Below are positions 15,133-27,800 of a stretch of DNA of 64,000 nucleotides, piece after piece. Every line of letters starts with the position of its first letter. Position 1 is the stretch's first letter. The stretch lies in the NCBI GenBank assembly GCA_963921795.1, contig OY997641.1, positions 23,194,533 to 23,258,532 on the forward strand, read 5' to 3'. The stretch comes from Nannobrachium achirus (taxonomy: Eukaryota > Chordata > Actinopteri > Myctophiformes > Myctophidae). A program made the translations under genes and the position numbers. The notes below the pieces were generated by a model. It was not told the DNA's origin. It worked only from the letters and a program-made list of their open reading frames with translations, and did not search any database.

Positions 15133-16399
15133 ACACAGTGCATGTGCGTGTGTGTGGGTGTGTTTGTGTGGGTGTGTGAGAGTAGGCACGTTAATAATAG
15201 TGCAGACGAGCGGCCTTGCACAGAGCTGGTCAATTGCAGAGGAGTGTGAAGTCTGGAACCGGGTTCTATAGCCTTTGCTACTACCCAGGAAATAATTATT
15301 TGGTTATATTGAAAAGCATGATCATGATCAATAAATATTTAAAAGTTATTTAAAAAAGTTGTATTATTGTGAATTAAATAAAACTAAAAGATGCAATTCT
15401 GGGAAATTGCAAGTGTGGTTGCCGTGACACGAGTCACACTTCTGTTCCAATTTTCCCCATTCCCCAATGTTCCCCAAGTCAAAGGGGAAAATTAACTCAC
15501 AAATAAATTAATGGCCATATGGAAATCTCCATGTCCCTTTTAAGCCCATATCGTGGAATGCCCATACTGTATATGGACATACTGGTCAGTCTCATGTGGT
15601 CTATGACGTCAGACATCAATGATGTCAGATCTCCATATTTTGAAAAGTTTCGTTTTTGCAATTTTCCATTCAAGTCCATGGAGAAAATTCATTCACTAAT
15701 AAATTAATAAATATACAAATTAAACTATAATATATAATGTATCTCTTAGCAAAATGCAAGCAGACGAGTCCCGATGAAGCCGGTAGATTTGACATACCTA
15801 ATGGCCTGCCACCAAGGAGTAGTGGTATCTGGGAAGAAAGAAGATGGAAGAAAGTCAGACAAGTCTGGTTGGCAACCACACTAATGATTGATTGATTACA
15901 TTTATCTTACTGCGTGAGATGAGATTTGAGAGTGTTCCACCATGACCTACCATGTAGGTTTGATCTGCTGGGGCTGTAGGCTATTCAATACTTTCTATTG
16001 AATGGCTATTAGTCAACTAGAGCCATCTAGTGGTGATCTAAAATGTGAAACAGCCATTGCCAAAACAAAAACACATGTGAACAGAATCAATCACTAAGCT
16101 GCTCCTGAGTCCTGCCATTAAGGGAAGATAAAAAGGCACATGTATTCCACTATTCCATTAGTTGACATACATTTTCAGAGCCATTCCTTTACTTTGTCTC
16201 TTACCCTTATTCCTGTATTTACTCAACTAGATGTAGTTGTACACAACATCAACAATGAGTTCAATAAGTCTCACACACCCACTAAGCATTGTGTTCATCA
16301 TGTTAGTCTTCGTTAGATAGTTTAGCCTGCTGAAAGTATGTTTTCCACCTCCAAATGTCCTTTCCTTCAAAAACGGTTTCATCATATTCTTCTTGTACT
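13765..16399. other. intergenic, no gene seen
   Basis: No exon recognised. Contains a half hairpin of the shared type at about 14033-14065, a (TG)n tract at about 15104-15132, and a stretch at 15500-15650 rich in CCATAT/ATATGG and 'gatgtcag' words like those in the 41-43 kb repeat complex. Confidence 0.5.
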
Positions 16400-16473
16400 G
16401 TAGCCCCATATAGAACCTCACCCGTCGCTGCACAACAGTATGCAGCGACGGGTGAGGTTCTATATGGGGCTAC
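16400..16473. repeat. perfect 33-bp inverted repeat with 8-nt loop
   Basis: The arm 16400-16432 is exactly complementary to 16441-16473, with loop 'caacagta'. The word 'cttgtactg' precedes the left arm and overlaps the end of the right arm, as a short direct flank. It lies about 300 bp upstream of the hook2 start codon. Confidence 0.95.
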
Positions 16474-16499
16474 TTGTACTGAAGTGATCGAGTCAAGAA

Positions 16500-16774
16500 C
16501 ACAGATGGCCAGAGAAAAGCATAGAGAAAAGTAGCAGAAGCAGAGAGAGACTTGTGTCCCAACAACTAATCCGTTGCCATGTCAACGCTCTACGGAAAAT
16601 CGCACGGACAGTTCAAAAAGCAAAGTCAAAGAACCTAATATTACTGGAGGCGGCCATAGTCCAGTCTGACGTGGAAAGTCGAAGCTCAACAAAATATTGT
16701 CCAAAAACAAAGGCTTGAGATTGGAAAGCATCTGTCCGCTCTGCGAGCCGCTGGTCATAAGCGGACAAAACAAG
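16500..16774 (+). promoter_or_regulatory. hook2: hook2 5'UTR and promoter region
   Basis: The region directly upstream of the hook2 ATG. It contains a near-consensus RFX X-box (GTTGCCATGTCAAC) at 16573-16586, one base off the consensus in the second half-site. No TATA box is obvious. The transcription start is not determined by the sequence. Confidence 0.5.
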
Positions 16775-19700
16775 ATGAGTCTGGACAAAGCAGAGCTATG
16801 CGACTCACTGCTAAACTGGGTAAGTTTGACGTGGCTATAAGCTAGCAAGGCTAGCTGGCTATTACAGTGACTGCAGATGTCAGCAGACATGGTGGGGAAA
16901 CACCATAAAATAACGTGTTAAGAAGATGTATTAAATAACCAGATTAACTTAAAATATTGAATATGCACCTGTAACTTGAGACTAGTTGCGTGTGAAGTTG
17001 ACTGTCATTAAGCCTGGGTAGTTATAGTTAGCTAACAGTGCATGAAAGTTTGCCTTTCTTGAGTTTGTTTTTCTTATCTCTGTACCAGAACTCGCTGAAA
17101 TATCTGTATTTGTCAGCACATACAAACACAACACAGTTCCCCTCAAGTGGAGTGACTTCTAATGCAATATTATCATCACTTATGCAATAGTTTACTTTGT
17201 CCGACATACCTCGAGTTCAGACCAGATCCACCTGTTTGCAATGAGCACTGAATAAATTACGTAACTGTAAACAGCTGTTCAATGCGTATTATTATTCAGT
17301 GGTCGGTCGGAGAAAACTATACTCACATTTTGTACTTGATTAAAAGTATCAATACTGCAATGTGTACTCGTTACAAGTAGTCTGGTATAGTAAAAGTACA
17401 AAAGTATTCGTATCAAAATCTACTTAATGTACAAAAGTAGAAAGTACTCATTGTAAAGAATGTCCCACGATTATTGCAGCATCTGAAAAATACTGACCAC
17501 CTAAACCATTTAAAATCATTTGACTTTGACTGCTTGGAAACTGCTGTTTAGTCATTAAGAAGATTGGAAGAGATTTTGTCCAAAGCCCTTCAATTGACTT
17601 ATCATGTTAACTTCTAACCTTAGGATTATGTGCTTTCCCTACCACAGGCGACTAATCACCTTTTGATGATTAAAGCTCTTTGTTTTGTAGCTTTTAACCT
17701 TTTTTTTTTATGTAAGACTAATTCCAATTTACTGCAGTGCTCTGAGGGACTGTGGTTGCATATCATTATAAACACTATGTCTATAGGTAACTAGCTGTCC
17801 TGGGTTTCAGTGTACAACTAAACTAAGCTGTCATATACTGTATAACAGGGGTCTTCAACGTTTTCAGGCCAAGGACCCCTTAGTTGAAAGACAGATGAAG
17901 CAGGGACCCCCACAACCTTTTCATAGATTCCATATAGTTTCATTGTTTGACAGCACAAGTGTATTTTGGATTCATGTCAATTTGTGTTTTCAGATATTTA
18001 ACCACTTGAACCGTCAATACTTAAACTTGACCTTTAACTCTATACCTGCTCTTTTTCCCCTCTACACCAAACCTCTTTTCCAAAAATAGCCGATCTACAA
18101 GCTCAGCGCCTCGCAGTGCGAGGCGTTGTAAGCTTGTAGATCTGCTATTTTTGGCTAAAGTTCTCAGAATAAGGACATTAGGATTCAAGTGTTTAATATA
18201 AAAAAGGAGAAAAAAAGTTTCTATCACACAAAGATTTGGAGGACCCCCTATAGTAACTCTGAGGACCCCCTAGGGGTCCCGGACCCCCTGTTGAAGAGCC
18301 CTGCTGTATAATCTATAGGCCTAATGGGGTTCAAATCTTCTTCTCCATCCAGCTGCAAACGTTCCAGGTGCCTTCCTGTACTAGCAAGTATGATCTAACC
18401 AGTGGAGTGGCTGTTGCACATGTTCTACACAGAATGTAAGAGAAATATGATGTTTGTTAAAAAGTGAATTATTGTATCATTGTGTTGGTGCTTGAATTGT
18501 CCAGAGCAAAGCCTCAAAGTCAAAACACAGGCCTACAGTGAACGAGCAGTTGCATCAATTGAACCGTACCAAGTATGTTTGCTGTAATTTGGTTATCTAT
18601 TGGATTTGGAAGTTTGAATGACACAGTAGTATTATCTATGCAAAAAAATAAAAAAAAGAATCTGGAAAGAATTGATTTGTGAATGATTTGTGTGCTTTGC
18701 ATTTATAATCCTCACATTTGAATGGATTGGCCCGCTGTACTTAAAGCCTTGAACCGCTTTAGGTGAATTTGTGCAAATGGACACCATGTTATGCAAATAT
18801 CCATTTTGCGCCTTGATGACCTTTATACTCTCAGTACACTTATCTGAATGAGAATTGACACTGCCTGTTTTGATGGAAACAAAATGTTCTTTTATCTGAA
18901 GGTCATTTTAGTTGGGAGTAACGGTCAAGTAAAGTACAACTCAAGTACGAGTTGAGTAAATGTGCTTAGTTACTTTACACCACTGCTGCTGTATTAGCCT
19001 GCCGTAACCAGACTATATACTCATGCAGTTAACTACTGTAACTTAATTAACTGCAGTATATCATCATCCCCACCACCTTGTTTTAACATGGGTGGATTGT
19101 TTTAGCTTAGCACAGCTAAACAATCCGCCCATGTAAACACACGGTGGGGATGTATACTGCAGTTAGTTTAAGCTAGTATATAGTATAGTATATAGTATAT
19201 AGTCTGGCTATGCCAGGCTAGGCTGTGCTACTGTAGGCTACTGCTGTATCACCCTGTATCCCCCGTGAGTCCTATATCTACTGTAGATGTCCAGAGATGT
19301 GTCTCATCCTCTTCATGAGTCCTATATCTACTGTAGATGTCCAGAGATGTGTCTCATCCTCTTCATCAGTCCTATATCTACTGTAGTTGTCCAGAGATGT
19401 GTCTCATCCTCTTCATCAGTCCTATATCTACTGTAGTTGTCCAGAGATGTGTCTCATCCTCTTCATGAGTCCTATATCTACTGTAGTTGTCCAGAGATGT
19501 GTCTCATCCTCTTCATGAGTCCTATATCTACTGTAGATGTCCAGAGATGTGTCTCATCCTCTTCATGAGTCCTATATCTACTGTAGTTGTCCAGAGATGT
19601 GTCTCATCCTCTTCATCAGTGCTGTTTCCTGTGCCCTCATTAACAGAGACCCCTCCTGGTTTAATAAGGCATGGCTGGGAATGATCAAGGAGGAGAGCGG

Positions 19701-22700
19701 GGCCAACTGGCGCCTCAAGGTAATCCGTGAACCGGTGGGATAGGATATGACCGAGTAGTCGCTACTCGCTACGGCAACCTGGAGTGACGATGTATCACAG
19801 CTAATGACTTTTTTTGTCCTGTGTGAAACTTTATTGTCACGTTTATAATAATGCAATTAAATACTTACTTGTGCTCTTAACACAAAGGACACACCATAGT
19901 GTACCAGTGTACACCATGCACTTGTACTCTACATTATATACACTGTGTACAGTACATGATAACATAACGTATTGTACTGCAACACTGTGCAGACTACCTA
20001 CAGATAAACTGTTAGTGAGATGGGTGTGCGTGATTTGGTGCTCCGGTAGAATTTGTTTAGATGGTGATGGAGCCCTGGATCGCTATTTTGGGCTAATTAA
20101 AACAAAAGAATAATCTTCAAATATCTTGGAATGTTTAAATCTACAATCTCTGAGCTTGTAGAATAGATAATTTATTTTCTTCCTATTTGTATTATGACAA
20201 AGTCTATAGGACTTAAGTGATCATTTACTTTTGCAGCAAGGGGTGAACATATTATGTACTGTACTAATGGACATGACTCATTTCAGGTCAGCAACTTGAA
20301 GAAGATTCTTCAGAGCATGCTGGAGTATTACCATGATGTAAGAAGATTAGAATATCTCATATTTCTACTGTTGGGATTTCCCTAAACCCCCTATTCCTTT
20401 CCTTTTGTACTGACTGCTTTTAATCTAGTCCCGGCACCCAGTGTCCTAATGTCTCCCCTGTCTTCCTCTTGTCACTGATAGGTGCTCGGTCACCAGGTAT
20501 CGGATGAGCACCTACCAGACGTGAACCTGATTGGCGAGATGGGAGATGTAACGGAGCTGGGAAAACTGGTCCAGTTGGTGCTGGGCTGCGCTGTCAGCTG
20601 TGAAAAGAAGCAAGGTGCTTGGAGGACAAGGCCTGTCAGGCCCTTAAAGGAGTAGTTTACCCCAAAAAACCTATTTTCTATCAATTACACACCCCATGAA
20701 GCCTTGAATTCATGGAGAGTTTTTAGTTTTTGTCGCATTCCTAAGCCAATAATTTGATGACCCACGGTCAGTGGCTCTCATCCATCTGAAATTATTTTCT
20801 GCCAAGGACCCCCTATAAGAAGATTTGTGTTAAAAATGATTTAAATTATTCAAAAAATGTTCACAATTCTTTAGATTTGTCGGAAATATCCATACAAAAC
20901 TGATTTTGATGGCATATTAACAATAGCGTCACATTTATTTTCCTGAGGATATACTGTATACCATGGGTGGAACATGGACAGAGACTTTAAATTCCTTTAA
21001 CCCATTAACACTAGAAAGCATCCTTTGCGTTGGCTATTCAAAAAAATATCAGATATACAAGCTCACGGCATGTCACTTCATGCCGTGCGGCGAGCTAGTA
21101 CATCTGCTATTTCTTATTTCTTTTTTACTGGTAAGTGAGAACTACTTATTTAGAAGGCATTTGTAGAATCTGCCTCAGGTCTTAATGGGTTAAAGTCTCT
21201 GTCCAGCAAGAGGCAGCCATCCGTGGGATTAAGATGGGGCGCATTACCTCCTAACCTCTAAAATCATATGACTAGTGGGAAAGTTTCATACTGTATGTGA
21301 AACAGCCTAGTTATCGTGTTCAACAAAATACACACAGCCAATCAAGAGTAGAGCCCTGTTTATTGATTACATGGATTTGTACAATCCTATTTGAATTTTG
21401 TATCGATAATGCGATGAAATTATATTCAGACACAGTAAGCAAGCAGTTTATCAGGAAAAGGCACTGGCAGCCTCACTGGTGAATCTCTTTCTATTAAATG
21501 TGGGTTTGGCTGTATCCTAACCGCTCTCTATTGTCCTCTATTCCACACAGAGCAAATCCAGCAGATAATGACTCTGGAGGAATCCGTCCAGCACGTCGTC
21601 ATGACAGCAATTCAGGAGGTGAATGAGCCTCTTTCCATTATACTCTCTCTGTCTCTCTCTCTGTCACGCTTTTTGTCACGGTTATATTCAAAAGAAATCA
21701 TATCCGGATAAGCACAGGGACAAGTTCTAGTGTCTCTGCTCTCTGTGTCTGGCAAACAATATTCTTCAGTGCTTATGCTCATAAACATGCAATAGATCAC
21801 CTATTGTCTGACAGTAACACTGATCGCGTGATCCTGGTTTTGTGTGTGTGTTGCCATTACAGCTCTTAACCAAAGAGCCTTCGTCCGAACCAGGAAGTCC
21901 AGAGACCTACGGGGACTTCGACTACCAGGTGAATCCTGCTCTCTTTTTCCACCCGGTTATTTTTCTCAACACAACAATTTTGTAGCCCTCCGGTGTACAC
22001 CGCTCGGCATATCACTTACACCTGTCTTTTGTTGGTCTCCGTCTCCTCCTTTCACTGCTGTTCACTCCCTCCTTGCCATGCCTACTGTGACACCTCCACT
22101 GTCTCTGTCATGTCACTTCTGCAGTCCAGGAAATATTACTTCCTTAGTGAGGAGGCTGGTGAGAAGGAAGACATGAGCCAGCGCTGTCGAGACCTTGAGC
22201 ATCAGGTAAGCACAGGGAATGTCAAACATGCTTTGGGAATAATAATGACATCAGCCACTTGTTGTCCACAGTGCTTCAAATAGTTTAGAGGCCTAGTTTT
22301 GTTGTAGTGTCTCTGCTTGCCAGGTAATGTCTGTGTGTTTGCCTGCAGGACTGCTCTGGCCCATATTGCTTAGCTTTGCTGAGATGGGTTTGTTTTGCTA
22401 TGACAGTTTGTTGTGTAAACCTTGCTTATTTTTGTGCCCTGACTGATAAGGTAGTTTATTGATAGTTTTCTAACATCATGATGACATTGAACTCATTCGA
22501 TGACATTGATTTGACTCACTTCTCTTGGGAGCATGGGGTCACTACACATGAGTCACCAAAAAATAAACATCAATATTGCTCTCAACCCACCTGTTTGTTC
22601 TTTCACCTGGAGCACATGTTGAAAATGAGCAACTTGTGTTGTTTTTGTAATGCGATTAACTTGGACTGGTGCTAAAGCATGCAATCTGTCCTTAAAGTTC

Positions 22701-24820
22701 AGTGAAGGGTATTGCTGTACTCAAACAGGAGAGATGGCCTGCTGGTAAGTATACTCCCCCTCTTTGTAATATGAATGACAGCTTGCCTAACTGCAACCCC
22801 ACATGTGACTGCAACATGTATCGAAGCCCATCCACAATCACAGGGCTCACTCAACATCCTCCTAAGCCAGGGGTCTTCAACGTTTACAGGCCAAGGACCC
22901 CTTAGTTGAGAGAGAGATGAAGCAGGGACCCCCACAATCTTTTCATAGATTCCATATAGTTTCATCGTTTGACAGCACAATCATCAGTATTTTTGGATTC
23001 ATGTCAATTTGTGTGTTTTTGTTCAGATATTTAACCACTTGAGCCGTCATTACCTAGTCTGCTCTTTTTCCCCTCTACACCTAACCTCTTTGCCGAAAAT
23101 AGCCGATCTACAAGTTCACAGTGAGCTTGTAGATCTGCTATCTTTGGCTACAGTTCTCAGAATATGGACACTAGGGTTCAAGTTGTTAATACAAAAAGGA
23201 TTGGAAGATTTGGAGGACGCCCTGTAGTAACTCTGAGGACCCCCTAGGGGCCCTGGACCCCCTGTTGAAGACCCCTGTCCTAAGCATCAGTGTTGTAACT
23301 GTCCATCTAAATATCTCCACCTCAGTCAGTTCAGCCTATGTCATCCACCTACTGTACATTCATAATAGAATGTTCTGCAAGTCAACCAATAGTAACTTTA
23401 ACCAGTGTCATCGGGGATCCTACTGTACAGTATGTGTTACTCCCATCTACAGTATGCTGCATTGGCATCGTCCTGACCTCGGGGGGAATGCTAACAACTG
23501 TGCCATTGACAACGTTCCATCTGCCTGAGACCACAGCATACCAGCTGACTAACCAGCTTACAATTTGCGCAAGCATCTGATGCATGTATTTCTAAATGCG
23601 TCTTGTACAAAGCACTGCATTTGTCGCTGTATGTTTCTCTGTCTCTCCTCCTGTGAATGTGACCTGTTGTTCAGCACTTTTCTGTAGGACGCGTGAGTTT
23701 ACTTTTTGCCTGACCACGTTCAGTGTTCTGAGGAAATGTGCGAGTCTCTTCGTCAACACAGAACTTTATTTTTTCCAATCTCGAGGATCTGTTTGTTCTT
23801 CAACTGCACCTTGCCTTGTCTTTCTTTCTCTTTTTGTGCCACTCAGTGGTGTGTGTTTGTCGTTTCCTAGCTGGGAAACCTGCCTCCACCCCTCACCACA
23901 TGCGTTACACCTCTCTCACCCGGTCTTCCTCTCCTTCTGTGGCTTCTTGTCGTCTTATGTGCTCAGTTGTCACTCGCCCTGGAGGAGAGGTCGTCCCTGC
24001 AGGCCGAGACGCGCTCGCTGAAGGACCGACTCGGTCGCTCGGACTCCCTGGAGGGCACCACTGCCATCACAGGCAAGAAACTCTTACTGCTTCAGAGCCA
24101 GATGGAGCAACTCCAGGAGGAGAATTACAGGTCATTAATAATGCTTTTTTAGGCTTAACCGTACGTACTTGTCACATGGGGCCCCAGACTGCGTGTTATG
24201 TACAGCTCTTTACATTGGGAAATGCATGAGGCAAGATACAAATGGGAAATGCATGAGGCAAGATACAAATGTAGATTAAGTGTGGGTAAATGCTAAAGGA
24301 TAAGGATATACACACTTTCAATGACTCAGTTTACATAGACTTGACATATATATATATTTTTTGGTACTGTGTCCTTTTCACTTAACCTGACTTGCGTCAG
24401 ATGGTGGCAGTAGTGCGTAGGCTACCGCTCTACTTTACCATCTGAGATCTCTCGGGCAGACTCGATGTAAGGGGCGGGCCATTTTTTTTAAATTCTTTAG
24501 CAGGTGATTGGATGTGGCCGTCTCTCTGTCACAGTCTGGGAGTGCCAACTCCAACCACTCATATTGGCCTGTCTGCATCCACGTGGTCATCAAACAGACT
24601 CTATTGGCTCAGAGCCGCTCAGAGCCCGCCCGTAGCTGCCGCTGATTGGTCCGGCCCGGGGCTTTACGAGCGTTATCAACTCCCACCGAGAGATCTCAGA
24701 TGGTAAAGTAGAGGGGTAGCCTACGCACTACTGCCACCATCTGACGCAAGTCAGGTTACTTTTCACTACAAACAAGTCTGGAAGTTCACATGATGTAAAC
24801 TGAATGTGTTTTTCTTTTAG

Positions 24821-24874
<54 letters not shown>

Positions 24875-27800
24875 CTCATGGGTGTGAACTGTGAAGCTTA
24901 TGCCGCAAATTAACTAGTGTTGCGATACAATGCATGTTTTCAGTTCATGGAAATGGAAGTTATGGGGATGTCATTGCAATGCGTTGACGGAGGGGTGTGT
25001 TCCTCAGACTGGAGACCAGCAGGGATGATGTGCGGGCACGAGGGGACGTTCTGGACCGTGAGGTGTCTGAGCTTCGTCACCGCAACGAAGAGCTCACCAG
25101 CCTCGCCCAGGAAGCCCAGACCCTCAAAGACGAAATGGACATCCTCAGGTGAGTCCAGTCCGAGACCAAAATAGACTTTCCATCTCCAGTTTACTTCACT
25201 GTATCTGTGTGAAGTAAGCGGACGCCTTTTTTAGGACAGGGTTACTCAAAGTGGGTGCCGTTATGGCAGTCCAGGGGTGCCTCGGAATATTTTGATAATA
25301 GTTGGAATTCATCAATATCACTTCAGTTAAACCACATACCCTCTATGCTTAGTAAAACAGACCTGAGTTGCACTGTGCTTCTTTTTCCATCTACATCAAC
25401 TCTCTTAACCATAAATAGCAGGTCTATAAGTTCACAACGTGGTGTGTTTGTAGATCGGCTATTTTTGGTGAACATTCCCCCCAGAATGGGGATGCTGGGG
25501 TTCAAGTGGTTAAACGTCAAGTATAACGTTATTTTCAGTCTGTTCTAATGGAAACTGATATTCTCAAATATCAAGTTTTCCCCCCTGACATACTGTATCT
25601 AGTCCATGGGCCAGACGAGATGTCGGTATCAAAAAGGTGGCAAAGGTTATCATGCATTTTATAAAAGCTCTATATCAGTAGATTATATTTTGGTATGATA
25701 ACCCTTTCTTAGACCCAGCTAAATTGGTGTTATCAGCCGCTAGAGTTGTTGTCCCATTAACTTTACATTACAGGAAAAAAAAGCTAAAAATGAATCTGCT
25801 TTAATTAGCATAAGAGGGGTCCAACTAGGGGGTTTTCATGATGCTGAATCCATTGCAAGCTTCTGTTTTGCACGAAAAACATCCGTGGGGCTAAAACGCC
25901 CCCCACAACAGTGTGAAAAGTGATGACTCATCACTAAACCATAGTCTTGTGGGACAGTTTTTAGCCCAATGAATGTTTTTTGTGCAAAACAGATGCTTGC
26001 AATGGATTCAGCATCATGAAAACCCCCTAGTTGGACCCCTCTTATGCTAATTAAAGCAGATTCATTTTTAGCTTTTTTTTCCTGTAATGTAAAGTTAATG
26101 GGACAACAACTCTAGCGGCTGATAACACCAATTTAGCTGGGTCTAAGAAAGGGTTATCATACCAAAATATAATCTACTGATATAGAGCTTTTATAAAATG
26201 CATGATAACCTTTGCCACCTTTTTGATACCGACATCTCGTCTGGCCCATGGACTAATCTAATTATACTTGATTTACATATTTACGTAGCGTAATATGACG
26301 TAAGATTCTAAAAAGTAACAGTGTAATTCAGGGGTGCCATGGATGAAAAAAATATTTACGGTTATTTGCAGGGGTGCACTGACTGAGTAAAAAAGGTTTG
26401 AGAACCACTGTTTTAGGAGACTAGAAGCAGGTTGGAGTCTATTAATTCCAATAGGGGGTGGGGATTTGCACAGCCTCTCATATTGAGAATGGTGATCTAG
26501 TATTATGGTGATCTCAATTACCTTTGCTCACAGATTTATACTGTGTATGATACTGTACGTATCTGAGTGCACAACCTCATCAGAAACATCTCCCCCACTC
26601 ATTGAATAAGGCTCAGTTCTTCCTTTTTACTGTATAATGAAGGTTCCATGAATAAACGATTAAACGCCTTATTCAATAATGGCAGATCAGCATTCTTGCT
26701 CCAAGACACTTGCATAAATGGATAACATCCCACAAAGGAATACTATACTGCCACCATGCCTGTAGCAACAGCTGGGGATTTAACTGTATAATGTGTCCGC
26801 CCGTATTTCTGACTTCTCACTCTGTACTGTATGTCACAATGATCCGTGTTGATATGTTGGATATGGATATTGACTTACACCCAGCTTAGCTAATATTCGT
26901 TGTTTAAGAAGAGGACAAATCCCGGAGGAGACGTTCTGTTTAACTACCAATGAATGCAACACCTCCCACGCTCTCTTATCAATGTCTCTCCGTGGTCTCT
27001 CTCTCTCTCTCCAGGCACTCGTCGGACCGGGTGAGCCGGCTGGAGGCGCTGGTGGAGACGTACAAGCGCAAGCTGGAGGACCTGGGAGACCTACGCAGGC
27101 AAGTGCGCCTCCTGGAGGAGCGCAATACGGTGTACATGCAGCGCACGTGTGAGCTGGAGGAGGAGCTACGCAGGGCAAACGCCGTGCGAAGCCAGCTGGA
27201 CACCTACACGAGACAGGTGGGCGGTTTTTGTACATTTTTGTTGTGTGTTATGTCAACGCCTAATTAAATGGACACGACGGGCTGATAATTCTCTGCCTGA
27301 AGTGTCCATATAAGCCATAATGACCAAGCAGCAAGACGTTATAGCACTTATTACCCGGCTAATAAATACAATTAATAATATTAATACCTTTTGCCAATGG
27401 AGTTGGACTGGGTTATGTTTTCACCCCATTGTGTTTGGTTGTCTGTTCACAAAATAACTAAAGAATGGCTGGGTAGATATTCATGGAAGTTGGAGTGAGT
27501 AGGCAGCCCTGGAGAGGTGATTAAGTTTTGGGTGTCAAAGGTCAAGGTTTGTCTGGCTGCAAAAAGTAGCATAAGGGATTGCTAGATTCCATTGAACTTG
27601 GTGAGATCAGTAGACTGCCCGGAAGAAATGTTCACTATTTGTTTAAGAAGGTCAAGCTCACAATCAAGCTAAATTTGGTTCGATTTCCGTGAAAGTTGAT
27701 CAATAGGCTCAGGCTGTCCCAAGAGATGATTAACTTTTCAATCAATGCCAAAATACATAATATCTCTGTGAATGATATCTTGACAATTGGCAGATGTATG

